The notes under the pieces were generated by a model, which ran no database searches, had not been told where the DNA came from, and saw only the letters and a list, made by a program, of their open reading frames with translations. From Streptomyces diastaticus subsp. diastaticus (GTDB taxonomy: Bacteria; Actinomycetota; Actinomycetes; Streptomycetales; Streptomycetaceae), in NCBI RefSeq assembly GCF_011170125.1, contig NZ_BLLN01000006.1, positions 1 to 64,000 of the forward strand: 64,000 bases of DNA. The letters run 5' to 3'. This document shows, piece after piece, positions 44,953 through 54,532 of this stretch (the first letter of the stretch is position 1; each line of letters starts with the position of its first letter). A program made the position numbers and the translations under genes.

Positions 44953-45711
44953 TCAGCGGCGCAGGAGGAGGGAGGTGACGCGTAGGCGGCCGCTGTGGAT
45001 CCAGACGTCGGAGTATTCGACGGGGCGGCCGTCGTCGAGGTAGGTGACCTGTTGGAGGTACTGGACGGGGTCGCCCTGGCCGAGGTCGAGTTCGGTGGCG
45101 ACGTCTGTGGTGGCTGCCTCGGCGCTGAAGGTCCGGCGGGCGGTGGCGATCTTGAGTCCGTAGGTGTCTTCCAGGACGCCGAAGAGGCTGGCTGTGGTGA
45201 AGTCGGTCTTCTCGATGCCGGGGGCGAGGTCGGTGCGGACGAAGTTGGAGAGGAGGGCGACGGGGCCTTGGTCGGTTCTGCGGACGCGGGTCAGGCGCAG
45301 GACGCGGGTGTCGGGTGTGACGTCGAGCAGGGCGGCGACGGGGCGGGGTGGGGCGATGAGTGTGCATTCGCCGACGGTGGTGGTGGTGACCACTCCTTGG
45401 CTGGCGAAGTCTTCGGAGAGGGTGCTGAGTTTTTGGGCGATCGCTGGTTCGATGGTGGTCGAGGTGACGAAGGTGCCGCGGCCGCGGACCTGTCGTAGGA
45501 GGCCTTCTTCGATGAGGGTGGTCAGGGCGCGGCGGAGGGTGCCGCGGCTGACGCCGTATTCCTGGGCGAGTTCGGGTTCGCTTTTGAGGCGGTAGTGGGC
45601 GGGCCAGGCGCCGCTGGCGATGCGCAGTCGGATGTGTTCCGAGATCTGGACGTGGATCGCCGTGGGGACGTCCCGCTTGATGTCCGGCAGGCCTGGCTTG
45701 TCGCCCGTCAC
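44953..45711 (-). CDS. GntR-family (UTRA) regulator
   Basis: The 252-residue protein has an N-terminal winged helix (SEHIRLRIASGAW, SEPELAQEYGVSRGTLRRAL, LLRQVRGRGTFV). It also has a C-terminal UTRA effector domain (VLRLTRVRRTDQGPVALLS, PVQYLQQVTYLDDGRPVEYS). It is the last gene of the ribose operon and should bind a sugar phosphate and control the promoter before rbsK; this is inference. GTG 45711 follows AAGGAGA and a direct repeat of CAAGACCACC. Confidence 0.9.
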   Translation of the reverse strand: MTGDKPGLPDIKRDVPTAIHVQISEHIRLRIASGAWPAHYRLKSEPELAQEYGVSRGTLRRALTTLIEEGLLRQVRGRGTFVTSTTIEPAIAQKLSTLSEDFASQGVVTTTTVGECTLIAPPRPVAALLDVTPDTRVLRLTRVRRTDQGPVALLSNFVRTDLAPGIEKTDFTTASLFGVLEDTYGLKIATARRTFSAEAATTDVATELDLGQGDPVQYLQQVTYLDDGRPVEYSDVWIHSGRLRVTSLLLRR

Positions 45712-45816
45712 GGTGGTCTTGTCTCCTTGTGGTGGTCTTGCCGGAGGACGGGTGTCGTTCCGGCCCGGTGCCCGTGCCCCCGGGCGGGGCCGGGGGCATG
45801 GGCGCCGGTGGTGCTG

Positions 45817-46530
45817 TCAGTAGCTGGCGGTGGTTTCGTCGCCGGTGTCGGTGATGATCGACAGTCCGGCGCTGGTTCCCAGCAGGCTGGCTCCGGCGCG
45901 CAGGAGTTGCAGGGCCTGCCGGTAGGTCTTGATGGATCCGGAGGCCTTGACCTGGACGCCGTTGCGGGCCCGGTCAACAAGGTAGCGAACGCTTGCGGGG
46001 TGTGCGGTCTCGATCTGTCCGCTGCTGGCGTTCTTGAGGAAGGAGGCGCCTGCTTCGATGGCGAGTTCGACGGCTGTTTCGCGTTCGGTCTCGGTGAGGA
46101 GCGGCAGTTCCAGCATGACCTTGACGGGGAGGCCGCTGGCTCGTACGACGCCGGCGATGTCTTCGCGGAAGTCGTCGTAGCGGCCGCTCTTGAGCCAGCC
46201 GATCTGGACGCCGATGTCGAGTTGGGTGGCGCCGAGGCGGGCTATTTCGGCGGCTTCGGCGGCCTTTCCGGCGCTGGTCATGACGCCGACGGTGGGGAAG
46301 TCGAGGGCGGAGGCGACTTCGATTCCGGTGCCGCTGAGTTCGGTGACGACCTCGGGCAGCCAGGAGGCGGGCACCATGGCTGCGTTGAAGCCGTGTGTGG
46401 CGGCTTCCTGGGCGTGGGCGATGATCTGCTCGCGGGTGGTGTCCGGGTCGATCCTGGTGTGCTGGATGTAGGGGGCGAGTTGGGCCGGGGTGAGGGTGAG
46501 TTCGGTGGCGGCGGTGGTGGTTTCGGACAC
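45817..46530 (-). CDS. deoC: Deoxyribose-phosphate aldolase (DeoC family)
   Basis: The 237-residue protein contains the class I aldolase blocks ALDFPTVGVMTSAGKAAEA, LPVKVMLELPLLTE with a catalytic Lys, SFLKNASS and VQVKASGSIKTYRQA with the Schiff-base Lys. The family splits deoxyribose-5-phosphate into acetaldehyde and glyceraldehyde-3-phosphate. Its place in a ribose operon is unusual and suggests that the operon also handles deoxyribose or a related sugar. Confidence 0.88.
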   Translation of the reverse strand: MSETTTAATELTLTPAQLAPYIQHTRIDPDTTREQIIAHAQEAATHGFNAAMVPASWLPEVVTELSGTGIEVASALDFPTVGVMTSAGKAAEAAEIARLGATQLDIGVQIGWLKSGRYDDFREDIAGVVRASGLPVKVMLELPLLTETERETAVELAIEAGASFLKNASSGQIETAHPASVRYLVDRARNGVQVKASGSIKTYRQALQLLRAGASLLGTSAGLSIITDTGDETTASY

Positions 46531-46612
46531 GGTGTGGTCTCCCTGGGAGGTGGTGTGGGGGTGTGGGCGGGTGGGCCGCCGGGGTGTTTTTCGGGTGCGG
46601 GGCGGGGTGGGG

Positions 46613-47068
46613 TCAGAGGCGGGAGGCGTACTCGGGTGGTGTGATGATGTCTTCGCCGCCGAACCAGTGGGGGGCGTCGACGCCGCAGTAGAGGCCGATG
46701 TTGCCCCAGGGTTCGAAGGCGCCGGTGCGGACGATGACCTTTGCCTGGCGGGCCAGGGCGCCGAGCATCTCGGTGTGGGGGCGGGTGGTGAACTCGGCGT
46801 CGGTGAAGCGCTCGTGGAGCCAGGTGTCCAGGCGGGGGTTGTTGTGGGGGACGTTCTCGGCGCGGACGACGCCTTCGACGACGAGTTCGTCGGCGATCAG
46901 TGTGAGTACCGTGCGCAGGTCGGGCAGGTTCTGGGCGAGGGCCAGGTCGATGCGGTGGGCGTCGCGGGGGATGGGGAAGCCGGCGTCGACGACGAGCAGC
47001 AGGTCGGTGTGGCCGAGGGTGGCGAGGGCGCCGCTCAGTTCGGCGTTGAGGATGCCGGAGCGTTTCAT
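46613..47068 (-). CDS. rbsD: D-ribose pyranase
   Basis: The 151-residue protein starts MKRSGILNAELSGALATLGH, then VVDAGFPIP and ends DAPHWFGGEDIITPPEYA, with GAFEPWGNIGLYCGV before it. This is the RbsD/FucU fold with the N-terminal KxSGILN typical of RbsD. It interconverts pyranose and furanose ribose for RbsK. ATG 47068 follows AAAGGAACC. Confidence 0.93.
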   Translation of the reverse strand: MKRSGILNAELSGALATLGHTDLLLVVDAGFPIPRDAHRIDLALAQNLPDLRTVLTLIADELVVEGVVRAENVPHNNPRLDTWLHERFTDAEFTTRPHTEMLGALARQAKVIVRTGAFEPWGNIGLYCGVDAPHWFGGEDIITPPEYASRL

Positions 47069-47126
47069 GGTGGTTCCTTTCGTGGTGTGGGGGTGGGTGG
47101 GGGTGGGGCGGGGTTTGTGTGGTGCT

Positions 47127-48677
47127 TCAGGCGGCTGTGGGTTCTGTGCCGGTGGCGAGGGTCATGACGGATTCCTCGGTGGCGTCGGCGGAGTCGACGA
47201 CCGCTGCGAGGCGTCCTTGGCTCATCACCGCGATGCGGTCGGTCAGGGTGAGGAGTTCGGGCAGGTCGGAGGAGGAGCAGAGGATTGCCAGGCCTTGGTC
47301 GGCGAGGGTGGTGAGCTGGGCGTAGATTTCGGCTTTGGCGCCGATGTCCACGCCGCGGGTGGGTTCGTCGAGGATGAGGACCTGGGGGTTGATGGCGAGC
47401 CAGCGTGCCAGTACGGCTTTTTGCTGGTTGCCGCCGGAGAGGCTGGTGATGGGCTGGGTCATGGTGGCGGTCTTCACCCGGAGCTGTCGTGCCTGTGTGG
47501 TGGCGGCTTCGTTGAAGGGGCGGCGTCGGAGGAGGCCGAGGCGGCTGAAGGTGCGGGTGGTGAGGGCGCCGATGTTCTCGCCGACGCTCATCGTGGTCAG
47601 TAGTCCTTGGGCGCGGCGTTCGCCGGGGACGAACGCCAGCCGTCGTTCGACGCTGGTGATGGGGTTGCGTCGGTCGTAGGGTTCGCCGCCCAGTTCGACG
47701 GTGCCGCCGTTGCCGGGGTCGGCGCCGAAGATGTTGTGGAGGAGTTCGATGCGGCCGGAGTCGGGGAGTCCGGCGATGCCGAGGATCTCGCCGGGGCGTA
47801 GTTCGAGGGAGATGTCGTGGTGTCTGCGGCCGCTGAGTTGCCGGACGGTCAGGGCGGGGCGGGTGGCGGGTGGGGGTGTGTCGGTGGTGCGGCGGGTGAA
47901 CTGGCCGAGTTCTCGGCCGACCATGGCGGCGACTGCTTGCTCGGGTGTGGTTTCGTCGCGGCGCCAGGAGGCGACGTGGGCGCCGTCGCGCAGTACCTGG
48001 ATGTGGTCGGCCAGGCGGAAGACTTCGGGCATGCGGTGGGAGACGTAGAGCATGGTGGTGCCCTCGGTCTTGAGGTGGTCCATGAGGGTGAAGAGCCGGT
48101 CGGCCTCGGCGGGGGTGAGCATCGCGGTGGGTTCGTCGAGGATGAGGACGCGGCAGCCGCGGGCCAGGGAGCGGGCGACGACGATGAGTTGCTGGGTGGC
48201 CAGGTCCAGGGTGCGTACGGGGGCGTCGGGGTCGAGGTGGAGGTCGAGTCCGGCGAGGAGTTCGGTGGTGCGGTGGATCATCTGGCGGCGGGAGGGGAAC
48301 CAGCGGTTGCCTGGTTCGACGCCGCTGAGGACGTTTTCGGCGACGGTGCGGTCGGGGAGCAGGGAGAGTTCCTGGGGGACGATCGCCACGCCGTGCCGGC
48401 TGAGCATGGTGGCCGGTTCGAAGGAGGTGACGTCTTGTCCGAAGACGGTGATGTCGCCGTCGCTGGGTGGCTGGAGGCCGGCGAGGATTTTCAGCAGGGT
48501 GGATTTTCCGGCGCCGTTCTCGCCGAGGAGGGCGGTGATCTCGCCTGCGGGGACGTCGAAGGAGACGTCGCGCAGGGCGCGGACCGGGCCGAAGTTGCGG
48601 GTGAGGTTGCGGACGCGTACGGCGGGTGTGGTGCCGGCCGGGCTGGGGGTGTCGGGGTGCGGGGGTGCGGGGGTCAT
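47127..48677 (-). CDS. rbsA: Ribose ABC transporter ATPase
   Basis: ATG 48677 overlaps the rbsB stop by 1 nt and gives 516 residues with two ABC domains. The first has GENGAGKST and DEPTAMLTP. The second has SLSGGNQQKAVLARWLA and DEPTRGVDIGAKAEIY, with a degenerate Walker A (GLPDSGR), as usual for sugar importers of this type. It energises RbsC. Confidence 0.93.
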   Translation of the reverse strand: MTPAPPHPDTPSPAGTTPAVRVRNLTRNFGPVRALRDVSFDVPAGEITALLGENGAGKSTLLKILAGLQPPSDGDITVFGQDVTSFEPATMLSRHGVAIVPQELSLLPDRTVAENVLSGVEPGNRWFPSRRQMIHRTTELLAGLDLHLDPDAPVRTLDLATQQLIVVARSLARGCRVLILDEPTAMLTPAEADRLFTLMDHLKTEGTTMLYVSHRMPEVFRLADHIQVLRDGAHVASWRRDETTPEQAVAAMVGRELGQFTRRTTDTPPPATRPALTVRQLSGRRHHDISLELRPGEILGIAGLPDSGRIELLHNIFGADPGNGGTVELGGEPYDRRNPITSVERRLAFVPGERRAQGLLTTMSVGENIGALTTRTFSRLGLLRRRPFNEAATTQARQLRVKTATMTQPITSLSGGNQQKAVLARWLAINPQVLILDEPTRGVDIGAKAEIYAQLTTLADQGLAILCSSSDLPELLTLTDRIAVMSQGRLAAVVDSADATEESVMTLATGTEPTAA

Positions 48678-49702
48678 CAGTCCTCCACGGTGGCGTCGGC
48701 GAGGTTGTCGCGGGTGATGATCTGGGCTCCAGTGTCGACGCCGGTGATCTTGGTTTCCTCGGTGAGGAAGTCGTGCAGTGTCTTGACGGCCTGGTAGCCC
48801 TGTTCGGCCGGGTTCTGGCTGACGGTGAAGTCGAGGACGCCGCGGTCGATGTATTCGGAGGTCTGGGTGAGCAGGTCGAAGCCGCCCATGGCGATGGAGT
48901 CCTGTTTGCCGGACTGGGCGACCCATTTGGCGGCGGCGGTGGTGGAGCAGCAGTCCAGTCCGGCGACGGCGGCGACGTCGGGCTGGCCGGACATGGTGGA
49001 TTCGACGGTGTTGTATGCGCTGTTGGGTTCGTTGCCGACGTTGACTGGTCCGACGATCTTCAGTCCGCTGTCCTTCATGCCTTTCTTGAAGCCGTTGAAG
49101 CGGTCGTGGGACCATCCGGCTCCGGTGTCGACGGAGAAGACGATGACGGATTTGCCGTTGGTGTCGCCCTTGATCTTCTTGCGTAGTTCCTTCGCCTGGT
49201 TTTTTCCGGAGGCTTCGAGGTCCTGGCCGACGAAGCCCATCTGCTGGGAGTCGGGGTTGTCGGTGTTGAAGGAGATGACGGGGATGCCGGCCTTGTAGGC
49301 CTGGCTGATGACGGGCTTGAGGGCGTCGCTGGAGGCGGAGGAGACGGCGAGGCCGTCCACGGCCTGCTGCTGGATGAGTGTCTGGATCTCGGAGACCTGT
49401 TTGCCGGCGTCGCCGCCGGTGGGTCCGATGAGGGAGACGTCGTCGCCGAGTTCCTTGCCGGCCTTCTTCATGCCGGAGCCGATCGGCTTGGCGAAGGCGA
49501 GGGAGGGGTCGTGGTAGCTGAGCTTGATGCGCAGCGGCTTGTCGTCGTCCAGCCGCTGCTGGATGTAGGGGGCGAGGGTGAAGGAGTCGTCGCCGGTGCC
49601 GTTGGTGCCGTCGGCGGTGATGGCGCCGCAGGCGCTGAGGGAGAGGGCGGCGACGGCCGTGGTGGCGGCGGTCAGGGTTCTCAGGTGGGTACGCGGGGAC
49701 AT
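48677..49702 (-). CDS. rbsB: Ribose-binding lipoprotein
   Basis: The 341-residue protein has a lipoprotein signal peptide (TAVAALSLSACGAITADG; Cys in LSAC). The type 1 periplasmic-binding core has SLIGPTGGDAGKQVSEIQTL, AYKAGIPVISFNTDNPDSQ and AAVAGLDCCSTTAAAKWV. It is anchored outside and delivers sugar to RbsC. A 368-nt gap separates it from rbsC. Confidence 0.92.
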   Translation of the reverse strand: MSPRTHLRTLTAATTAVAALSLSACGAITADGTNGTGDDSFTLAPYIQQRLDDDKPLRIKLSYHDPSLAFAKPIGSGMKKAGKELGDDVSLIGPTGGDAGKQVSEIQTLIQQQAVDGLAVSSASSDALKPVISQAYKAGIPVISFNTDNPDSQQMGFVGQDLEASGKNQAKELRKKIKGDTNGKSVIVFSVDTGAGWSHDRFNGFKKGMKDSGLKIVGPVNVGNEPNSAYNTVESTMSGQPDVAAVAGLDCCSTTAAAKWVAQSGKQDSIAMGGFDLLTQTSEYIDRGVLDFTVSQNPAEQGYQAVKTLHDFLTEETKITGVDTGAQIITRDNLADATVED

Positions 49703-50070
49703 CGGGGGCTCCTTCGGCGGGTCCGCGGTTCTCGGGGACAGGGGGGCGGGTGGGGCCGGTGGGGCGGCGTGTGAGCGGTTCGCGGTGCGGCCGGTGGCCT
49801 GGGGTGGGCTGGTGTCCGTGTCCGCGAGGTGGCGGGGGTGGGGCCCGGGTCGGGTGCGGGTTCTGGGGCTTGCGCTGCCGGGTGCCGGGCCGCGGGCGAC
49901 GGGGGGCGGGGGTGGCTGGTGGCGTGCGTGTGGCGGGCCGGGTGCGGGTCCTGGGGCTGGGCTGCCGGACTGGTTCCTGGGGTTGGGCTGACCGGGTGCG
50001 GGTCCTGGTTGGGCTGACCGGGTGCCGGGCCGTGGTGGTGGTGTCCGGGTCGGTGTCGTGGGCGGCCGGG
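49703..50070 (-). repeat. G/T-rich intergenic tract with degenerate repeats between rbsC and rbsB
   Basis: Variants of CGGGTGCGGGT(T/C)CTGG followed by a CTGCCGG or CTGACCGGG segment recur at about 49852, 49938 and 49991. No coding frame is credible. It lies inside the operon and could form RNA structure that separates rbsC from rbsB expression. Confidence 0.5.
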
Positions 50071-51111
50071 TCAGGCGCGGGTCTTGCGCTTGCGCTGCCA
50101 GGTGTCGGCGGCGACGGCGGCGACGATGACCAGGCCGGTGACGACGGTCTGCCAGAAGGACGAGATGCCCTTGATGTTGAGGATGTTCTGGAGCAGGCCG
50201 ATGAAGGCGACGCCGATGACGGTGCCCCACATGGTGCCGGAGCCGCCGAAGAGGGCGGCGCCGCCGATGATGACGGCTGAGATGACGGTGAGTTCGAGTC
50301 CCTGGCCCGTGACTCCCTGTACGTAGGAGAGGAAGGACAGGCCGAGGACGCCGGCGAGCCCGGCGGTGAATCCGGAGAGGACGAACGCGGTGAGTTTGAC
50401 CCGCTTGACGTTGACGCCGACGAGCCGGGCGGCTTCCTGGTTGCCGCCGACCGCGTAGGTGTTGAAGCCGAAGCGGGAGCGGGCGAGCAGGACCACGCCG
50501 ATGGCGGCGACGGCGGCGAAGAAGACGAACTGCATGGGGATCACGCCGAACAGCCGTCCCTGGCCCAGGAGGCTGAACTCGGCGACGCCCGGCTGGGAGG
50601 AGCTGAGTGAGATCGGGGCGCCGTCGGAGATGAGCAGGGCGATGCCGCGGAAGACGCTGAGGGTGCCGAGGGTGACGATGAAGGACGGTACGCCGAGCAG
50701 TACCACGGCCAGGCCGTTGAAGAGTCCGGCGAGGACGCCGACGGCCAGTCCCACGGCCATGGCCGCGGCCCAGCTCCAGCCGTCCGATATGAGCATGCCG
50801 GTGGAGATCGCGGACAGGGCGTAGGTGGAGCCGACGGAGAGGTCGATCTCGCCGTTGAGGATGACGAAGGTCGCTCCGACGGCCATGATGCCGAGCTGGG
50901 CGATCTGCTGGCCGACCGAGAGCAGGTTGCCGGACTGGGCGAAGGTCGGTGAGAGCACTGTGCCCAGCAGGAAGAGCAGGACGAGGGCGGCGAACACGCC
51001 GGCTTCCCGGGCGTGCAGCAGTCTGTGCAGCGTGAGTGGGAGCCGGCGGGAGGAGGCGTCGGGGGGTGCCGCCGGGGCGGTCTGCGGCTTGGGGGAGGTG
51101 GTCGGGGTCAC
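50071..51111 (-). CDS. rbsC: Ribose ABC transporter permease
   Basis: The 346-residue protein has about nine hydrophobic segments and the conserved blocks NGEIDLSVGSTYALSA, GVPSFIVTLGTLSVFRGIAL, TYAVGGNQEAARLVGVNV and ISAVIIGGAALFGGSGTMWG. This matches the RbsC/BPD_transp_2 family. It overlaps rbsK by 4 nt and works with RbsA and RbsB. Confidence 0.94.
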   Translation of the reverse strand: MTPTTSPKPQTAPAAPPDASSRRLPLTLHRLLHAREAGVFAALVLLFLLGTVLSPTFAQSGNLLSVGQQIAQLGIMAVGATFVILNGEIDLSVGSTYALSAISTGMLISDGWSWAAAMAVGLAVGVLAGLFNGLAVVLLGVPSFIVTLGTLSVFRGIALLISDGAPISLSSSQPGVAEFSLLGQGRLFGVIPMQFVFFAAVAAIGVVLLARSRFGFNTYAVGGNQEAARLVGVNVKRVKLTAFVLSGFTAGLAGVLGLSFLSYVQGVTGQGLELTVISAVIIGGAALFGGSGTMWGTVIGVAFIGLLQNILNIKGISSFWQTVVTGLVIVAAVAADTWQRKRKTRA

Positions 51112-52025
51112 GAGTCGTCTCCAATCAGGGCGGTCAGCTGGGCTCTGGTGGGCAGGGCGGGGATGACGCCGGCGATCGACACCGTGTGGGAGCCGGCGGC
51201 GGCGGCGAACTCCACGGCCTGCTCGAGGGGGCGTTGCTCGGCCAGGGCGACGGCGAAGGCGGCGGTGAAGGAGTCACCGGCGCCGGTGGTGTCGACGACG
51301 GCCGGGGCCGGGTGCGGGTCGACCTGGGTGACGCCGTGGGTGCCGGCGATCAGGGCGCCCTGTGCGCCGCGGGTGATGACGACCGTGCCTGCGGTGCGCT
51401 GCTGCAGGGCGCGGGCCAGTTCCTCCTCGCTCATGCCGTGCCCGTCGTCCAGGCCGAGGAGGACGGGGGCCTCGGTCTGGTTGGGGGTGAGGACGTCGAT
51501 GAGGGGCCAGCTCTCCTGGGGCAGTGGGCGGGCGGGCGCGGGGTTGAGCAGCGTCCGGGTGCCCGTCTCACGGCCGGCTCGCAGGGCGGCGAGCACGGCC
51601 TCCTCGGGGATCTCCATGGAGACGATCAGGATGTCGGCCGAGGCGATCTCGGCGCGGAAGGATGCCACCGCCGCCGCGTCCAGTTCGTCCAGCGCGCCCG
51701 GGGCGATGGCGATGCGGTTCTCACCGGACGGTTCGACCAGGATGAAGCCCACCATCGTGGGTGCTCCGGCGGTCACCACGTGCTGGTGGGCGACGCCCTC
51801 GTGTTGCCACAGCTGTCGTGCGCGGCGTCCGAAGTCGTCGTTTCCGACGGCCGTCAGGAGAGAGACTTCGGCGCCCAGCCGGGCGGCGGCGACGGCCTGG
51901 TTGCTGCCTTTGCCGCCCGCTCCCGAGTGGAAACGGCCACCCGAGACGGTCTCCCCCGCGGCGGGCGCCTTGGGAATCCGCATGGTCAGACCGGCTCCAT
52001 AGCTACCGACAACCGCGATCTTCAT
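51108..52025 (-). CDS. rbsK: Ribokinase
   Basis: ATG 52025 gives 305 residues. PfkB-family signatures are GGKGSNQAVAAARLGA near the start and DTTGAGDSFTAAFAVAL near the end with catalytic Asp. The substrate block AAGETVSGGRFHSGAGGKG matches ribokinases. It phosphorylates ribose to ribose-5-phosphate. It is the first gene of the operon. Confidence 0.93.
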   Translation of the reverse strand: MKIAVVGSYGAGLTMRIPKAPAAGETVSGGRFHSGAGGKGSNQAVAAARLGAEVSLLTAVGNDDFGRRARQLWQHEGVAHQHVVTAGAPTMVGFILVEPSGENRIAIAPGALDELDAAAVASFRAEIASADILIVSMEIPEEAVLAALRAGRETGTRTLLNPAPARPLPQESWPLIDVLTPNQTEAPVLLGLDDGHGMSEEELARALQQRTAGTVVITRGAQGALIAGTHGVTQVDPHPAPAVVDTTGAGDSFTAAFAVALAEQRPLEQAVEFAAAAGSHTVSIAGVIPALPTRAQLTALIGDDS

Positions 52026-52046
52026 CGACCCACCACCGCTTTGTGT

Positions 52047-52098
52047 ATGGACAACCATGAACAAGCGCGATCGTAGGTACAGGGATGTCCACAGTCAA
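52047..52098 (-). promoter_or_regulatory. Promoter and operator-like palindrome of the rbs operon
   Basis: On the minus strand TTGACT (52098-52093) and TACGAT (52075-52070) are separated by exactly 17 nt, a near-consensus vegetative promoter. The dyad ATGG-ACAA-CCAT (52047-52058) lies about 10-15 nt downstream of the expected start point, a repressor-type position. The GntR regulator at the operon end is the likely binder. Confidence 0.65.
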
Positions 52099-52245
52099 TG
52101 GGTTGTTCACCCGCGTATGGCACCACCCACCACAGACCAGAACGCGCGACACGCGTGCGGGGAACGCATACGGTGCCCGCCGCGCTCCTGGACCGCCCGC
52201 AGGCCCGGCCGGCCGGTCGGCACCGCACCGCTCGCCGCCCGCCGC

Positions 52246-52305
52246 GCTCCCGCTTCCGCTCCCGCTCCCGCTCCCGCTCCCGCTCCCGCTCCCGCTCCCG
52301 CTCCA
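52246..52305. repeat. GCTCCC hexanucleotide microsatellite
   Basis: Ten head-to-tail units of GCTCCC fill 60 nt; the second unit is GCTTCC and the last GCTCCA. A minus-strand frame would read it as alternating Gly-Ser, but its context is not coding-like. Confidence 0.95.
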
Positions 52306-52850
52306 CGAAACCCTGACTCCGGAAGGCGCCTCCCGGGGAGGCGTCTCTTTCCTCAGGGTGCTCGCCGCCGCGCAAGCGGCCCCGCCCCTCCCCCGCCGAA
52401 GCCCGCCCAGCACCTGCGGCAGACACCGCGCACCCAGGGCCCAGCCCGCTACACGCACACTCCGCCCGGCGCCTCCGGGAGCGGGAGAAGACAGGAGGCG
52501 GGCGTCCACGCCCCTCTCCGGCATCCGGTGAAGCGTGAGCACGCACCGTACGGAGCCGGGAGCCAGGCGGTCTCCTCTGCATCCTCTGGCGAGGAGACGC
52601 GTGGCAACACTCCTGACCAGCCGCCAGAGACAGAGACAGAGACGCGCAACGAAACACCTGACCGGACACCAGGCGCGGGACGCGCGGCGAAACTCCTGAC
52701 CACCCGACAGGCGACGTCCCCCGCACAGGCGTGTTCCTGATCAGCTGTCAGCAGTAGTGGCACTCGGCCGTACCATCGCCACGTTCCGCAAGCCGTCCAG
52801 GTCCCCGTACGCGACCCGGCCCTGACCCTCGCCGGCACGCGTGACGCCCC

Positions 52851-52899
52851 CGCTGTCCGCTGTCCGCTGTCCGCTGTCCGCTGTCCGCTGTCCGCTGTC
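52851..52899. repeat. CGCTGTC heptanucleotide repeat
   Basis: Seven perfect head-to-tail copies of CGCTGTC occupy 49 nt. The unit is not a multiple of three, so copy changes would shift any frame across it. Confidence 0.95.
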
Positions 52900-54084
52900 C
52901 GGACGCTACGGCAACCTCCACGCCGCCCTCCACCCACTCGACATGCGGGTGGCCGGTGCTCTGGCGCATCGATGCCCCGGCAGCAGTCACCGGCCCGGCC
53001 GGCAGCCGGTGGAGCGGGGGCTCGGCCGCCCTCACGCCCGACGAACTTCTGGCACGGACTCCCGGGCCGGTGGCGCTGCGACGCCTTCCCCACGGCGAGC
53101 GTCAGGACATGTCCTGCCGGTGCCCCTCACCAGCCGCACCGCAGCTCTCCTGACCGATGAGCACACTCACGTGATGGACATCCGCGACTGCTACGCCTTT
53201 CCCCCAGGCGCGCCTGGCCGGACACGTCACCGGCCTCACCCGTTCCCGCGAAAGGCGTCACCACCACCCGGCACGCCCGCGGCCCGGCGGCACCCCTTCC
53301 CCGGCAGCCGGCCGCCCGCCCACGCCCCGCGGCGCCACGCCCACGCCCGCACCCAGGCACAGCCCCCTCCCCGGACGAAGATCTGGCGGCACCCGGCACC
53401 ACCCTCCCCGGACCCGCTGCCCCTCAAGGACCAGCCTGCGTGTCCGCAAGGGCCTGTCGCTCAAGGGCTGGTGGCGTCCGCTGGACCAGGCCGACAGGGC
53501 CGGAGGCCGGCGACGCGGCCGCCGGGCCATCCTGGCCCAGCGCATGGCACCGGCGCCGAGCCATGCTCCGCAGCCGTTCATCACCCAGCAGGGCGGGCAC
53601 CGGACACAGGGGGCGTGCACCGCGGCTCCCGGAACACTCTCGCCTCCGTCGCCGTGCTGCCCTCTGCCGCCGGCACACACGGCAGGCGCGCCGGACGTCA
53701 GCCGGGCCCTCCCCCTCTCCCCCGCCGGCACAGCGCTGGAAGACCCGGACACGCCACGGCACCCGAACCGCGCAAGGCTCGCCCCCCGCTCCGCCGCGGC
53801 GAGCAGCGCCGGACCGAAGCGACGCCGGGCAGCGGCCACCGCGGGAACGGTGACCGCCCGAACGCCGAGGACAAAGAGCAGGGGGACCGGCCCAGCCGCT
53901 GTCCCACCGGCACGGCGTGATCCCACGAGCTGCTCCCCCGCACCGGCTCCCCCGTGCCGCGATGCCCTCCCGACGCCCCTCGGGCACGGGAAACACGGCA
54001 GACGCCGGGCGCTGGGACCACCAAGCACGTCGAGACACCTCCCGGCCCGGGCGGCTCGGCCAGTACGGGCCGGGCGGCCCAGGC

Positions 54085-54192
54085 GGCCCGTGCGAGCCAT
54101 GCAGCCCGTGCGAGCCACGCGGGCCGTGCAGCCCGTGCGAGCCGGGCGGGCCATGCGGCCATGCAGCCCGTGCGAGCTGTGCGAGCCGGAAG
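54085..54192. repeat. Tandem repeats of a GCAGCCCGTGCGAGCC unit
   Basis: GCCCGTGCGAGCC recurs four times with spacing of 15-35 nt, with GCGGGCC and CATGCAG variants between. It is a degenerate minisatellite in the gene-poor stretch before the methyltransferase terminator side. Confidence 0.7.
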
Positions 54193-54532
54193 CTGCCGGT
54201 ACGGGCAGAACTCACCGAGGTCAGCTCCCCACAGGCGGTCGGTGGAGTCCACTCCCGCTCCGGCGACGGGCTCCGGGAAGGGCGCACCGCCCGCCCGTCC
54301 CAGGGAAGAGCCCGTGCCCGGCCGGGCGGCGGAACCGGCTGGAGGAGGAGAGGGCCGGCGAAGGTGCCGGCACCGCCGCGCGGGCCGGCGAGGCGACACC
54401 CGGAGGGAGACGCTGCCCCCGAAGGCATGGCCGCGGACCGGATGCGGGCAGCCCCTCGTGGGGCCGGCAGGCCCCACGAGGGGCTCACGGAAGGGCCGCC
54501 GGGAAGCACGGGGGCGGCGGGCTCTGCCCTTG

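Larger units (their letters stand above)
52099..54532. other. 2.4-kb region without a recognisable gene
   Basis: Open frames occur on both strands but are low complexity (Arg/Pro/Ala/Gly), overlap each other and match nothing known. The region holds three tandem-repeat tracts (52246, 52851, 54085). It may be decayed DNA between the rbs operon and the methyltransferase gene. Confidence 0.5.

Noticed and set aside
52003..52542. Minus-strand frame with a Gly-Ser repeat
   Set aside because: The Gly-Ser run is the GCTCCC microsatellite. The rest is arginine-rich and overlaps rbsK and its promoter.
52841..53920. 359-codon plus-strand frame
   Set aside because: It is Pro/Arg/His-rich throughout, opens in the heptamer repeat, matches no family and is overlapped by equally long frames on the other strand.
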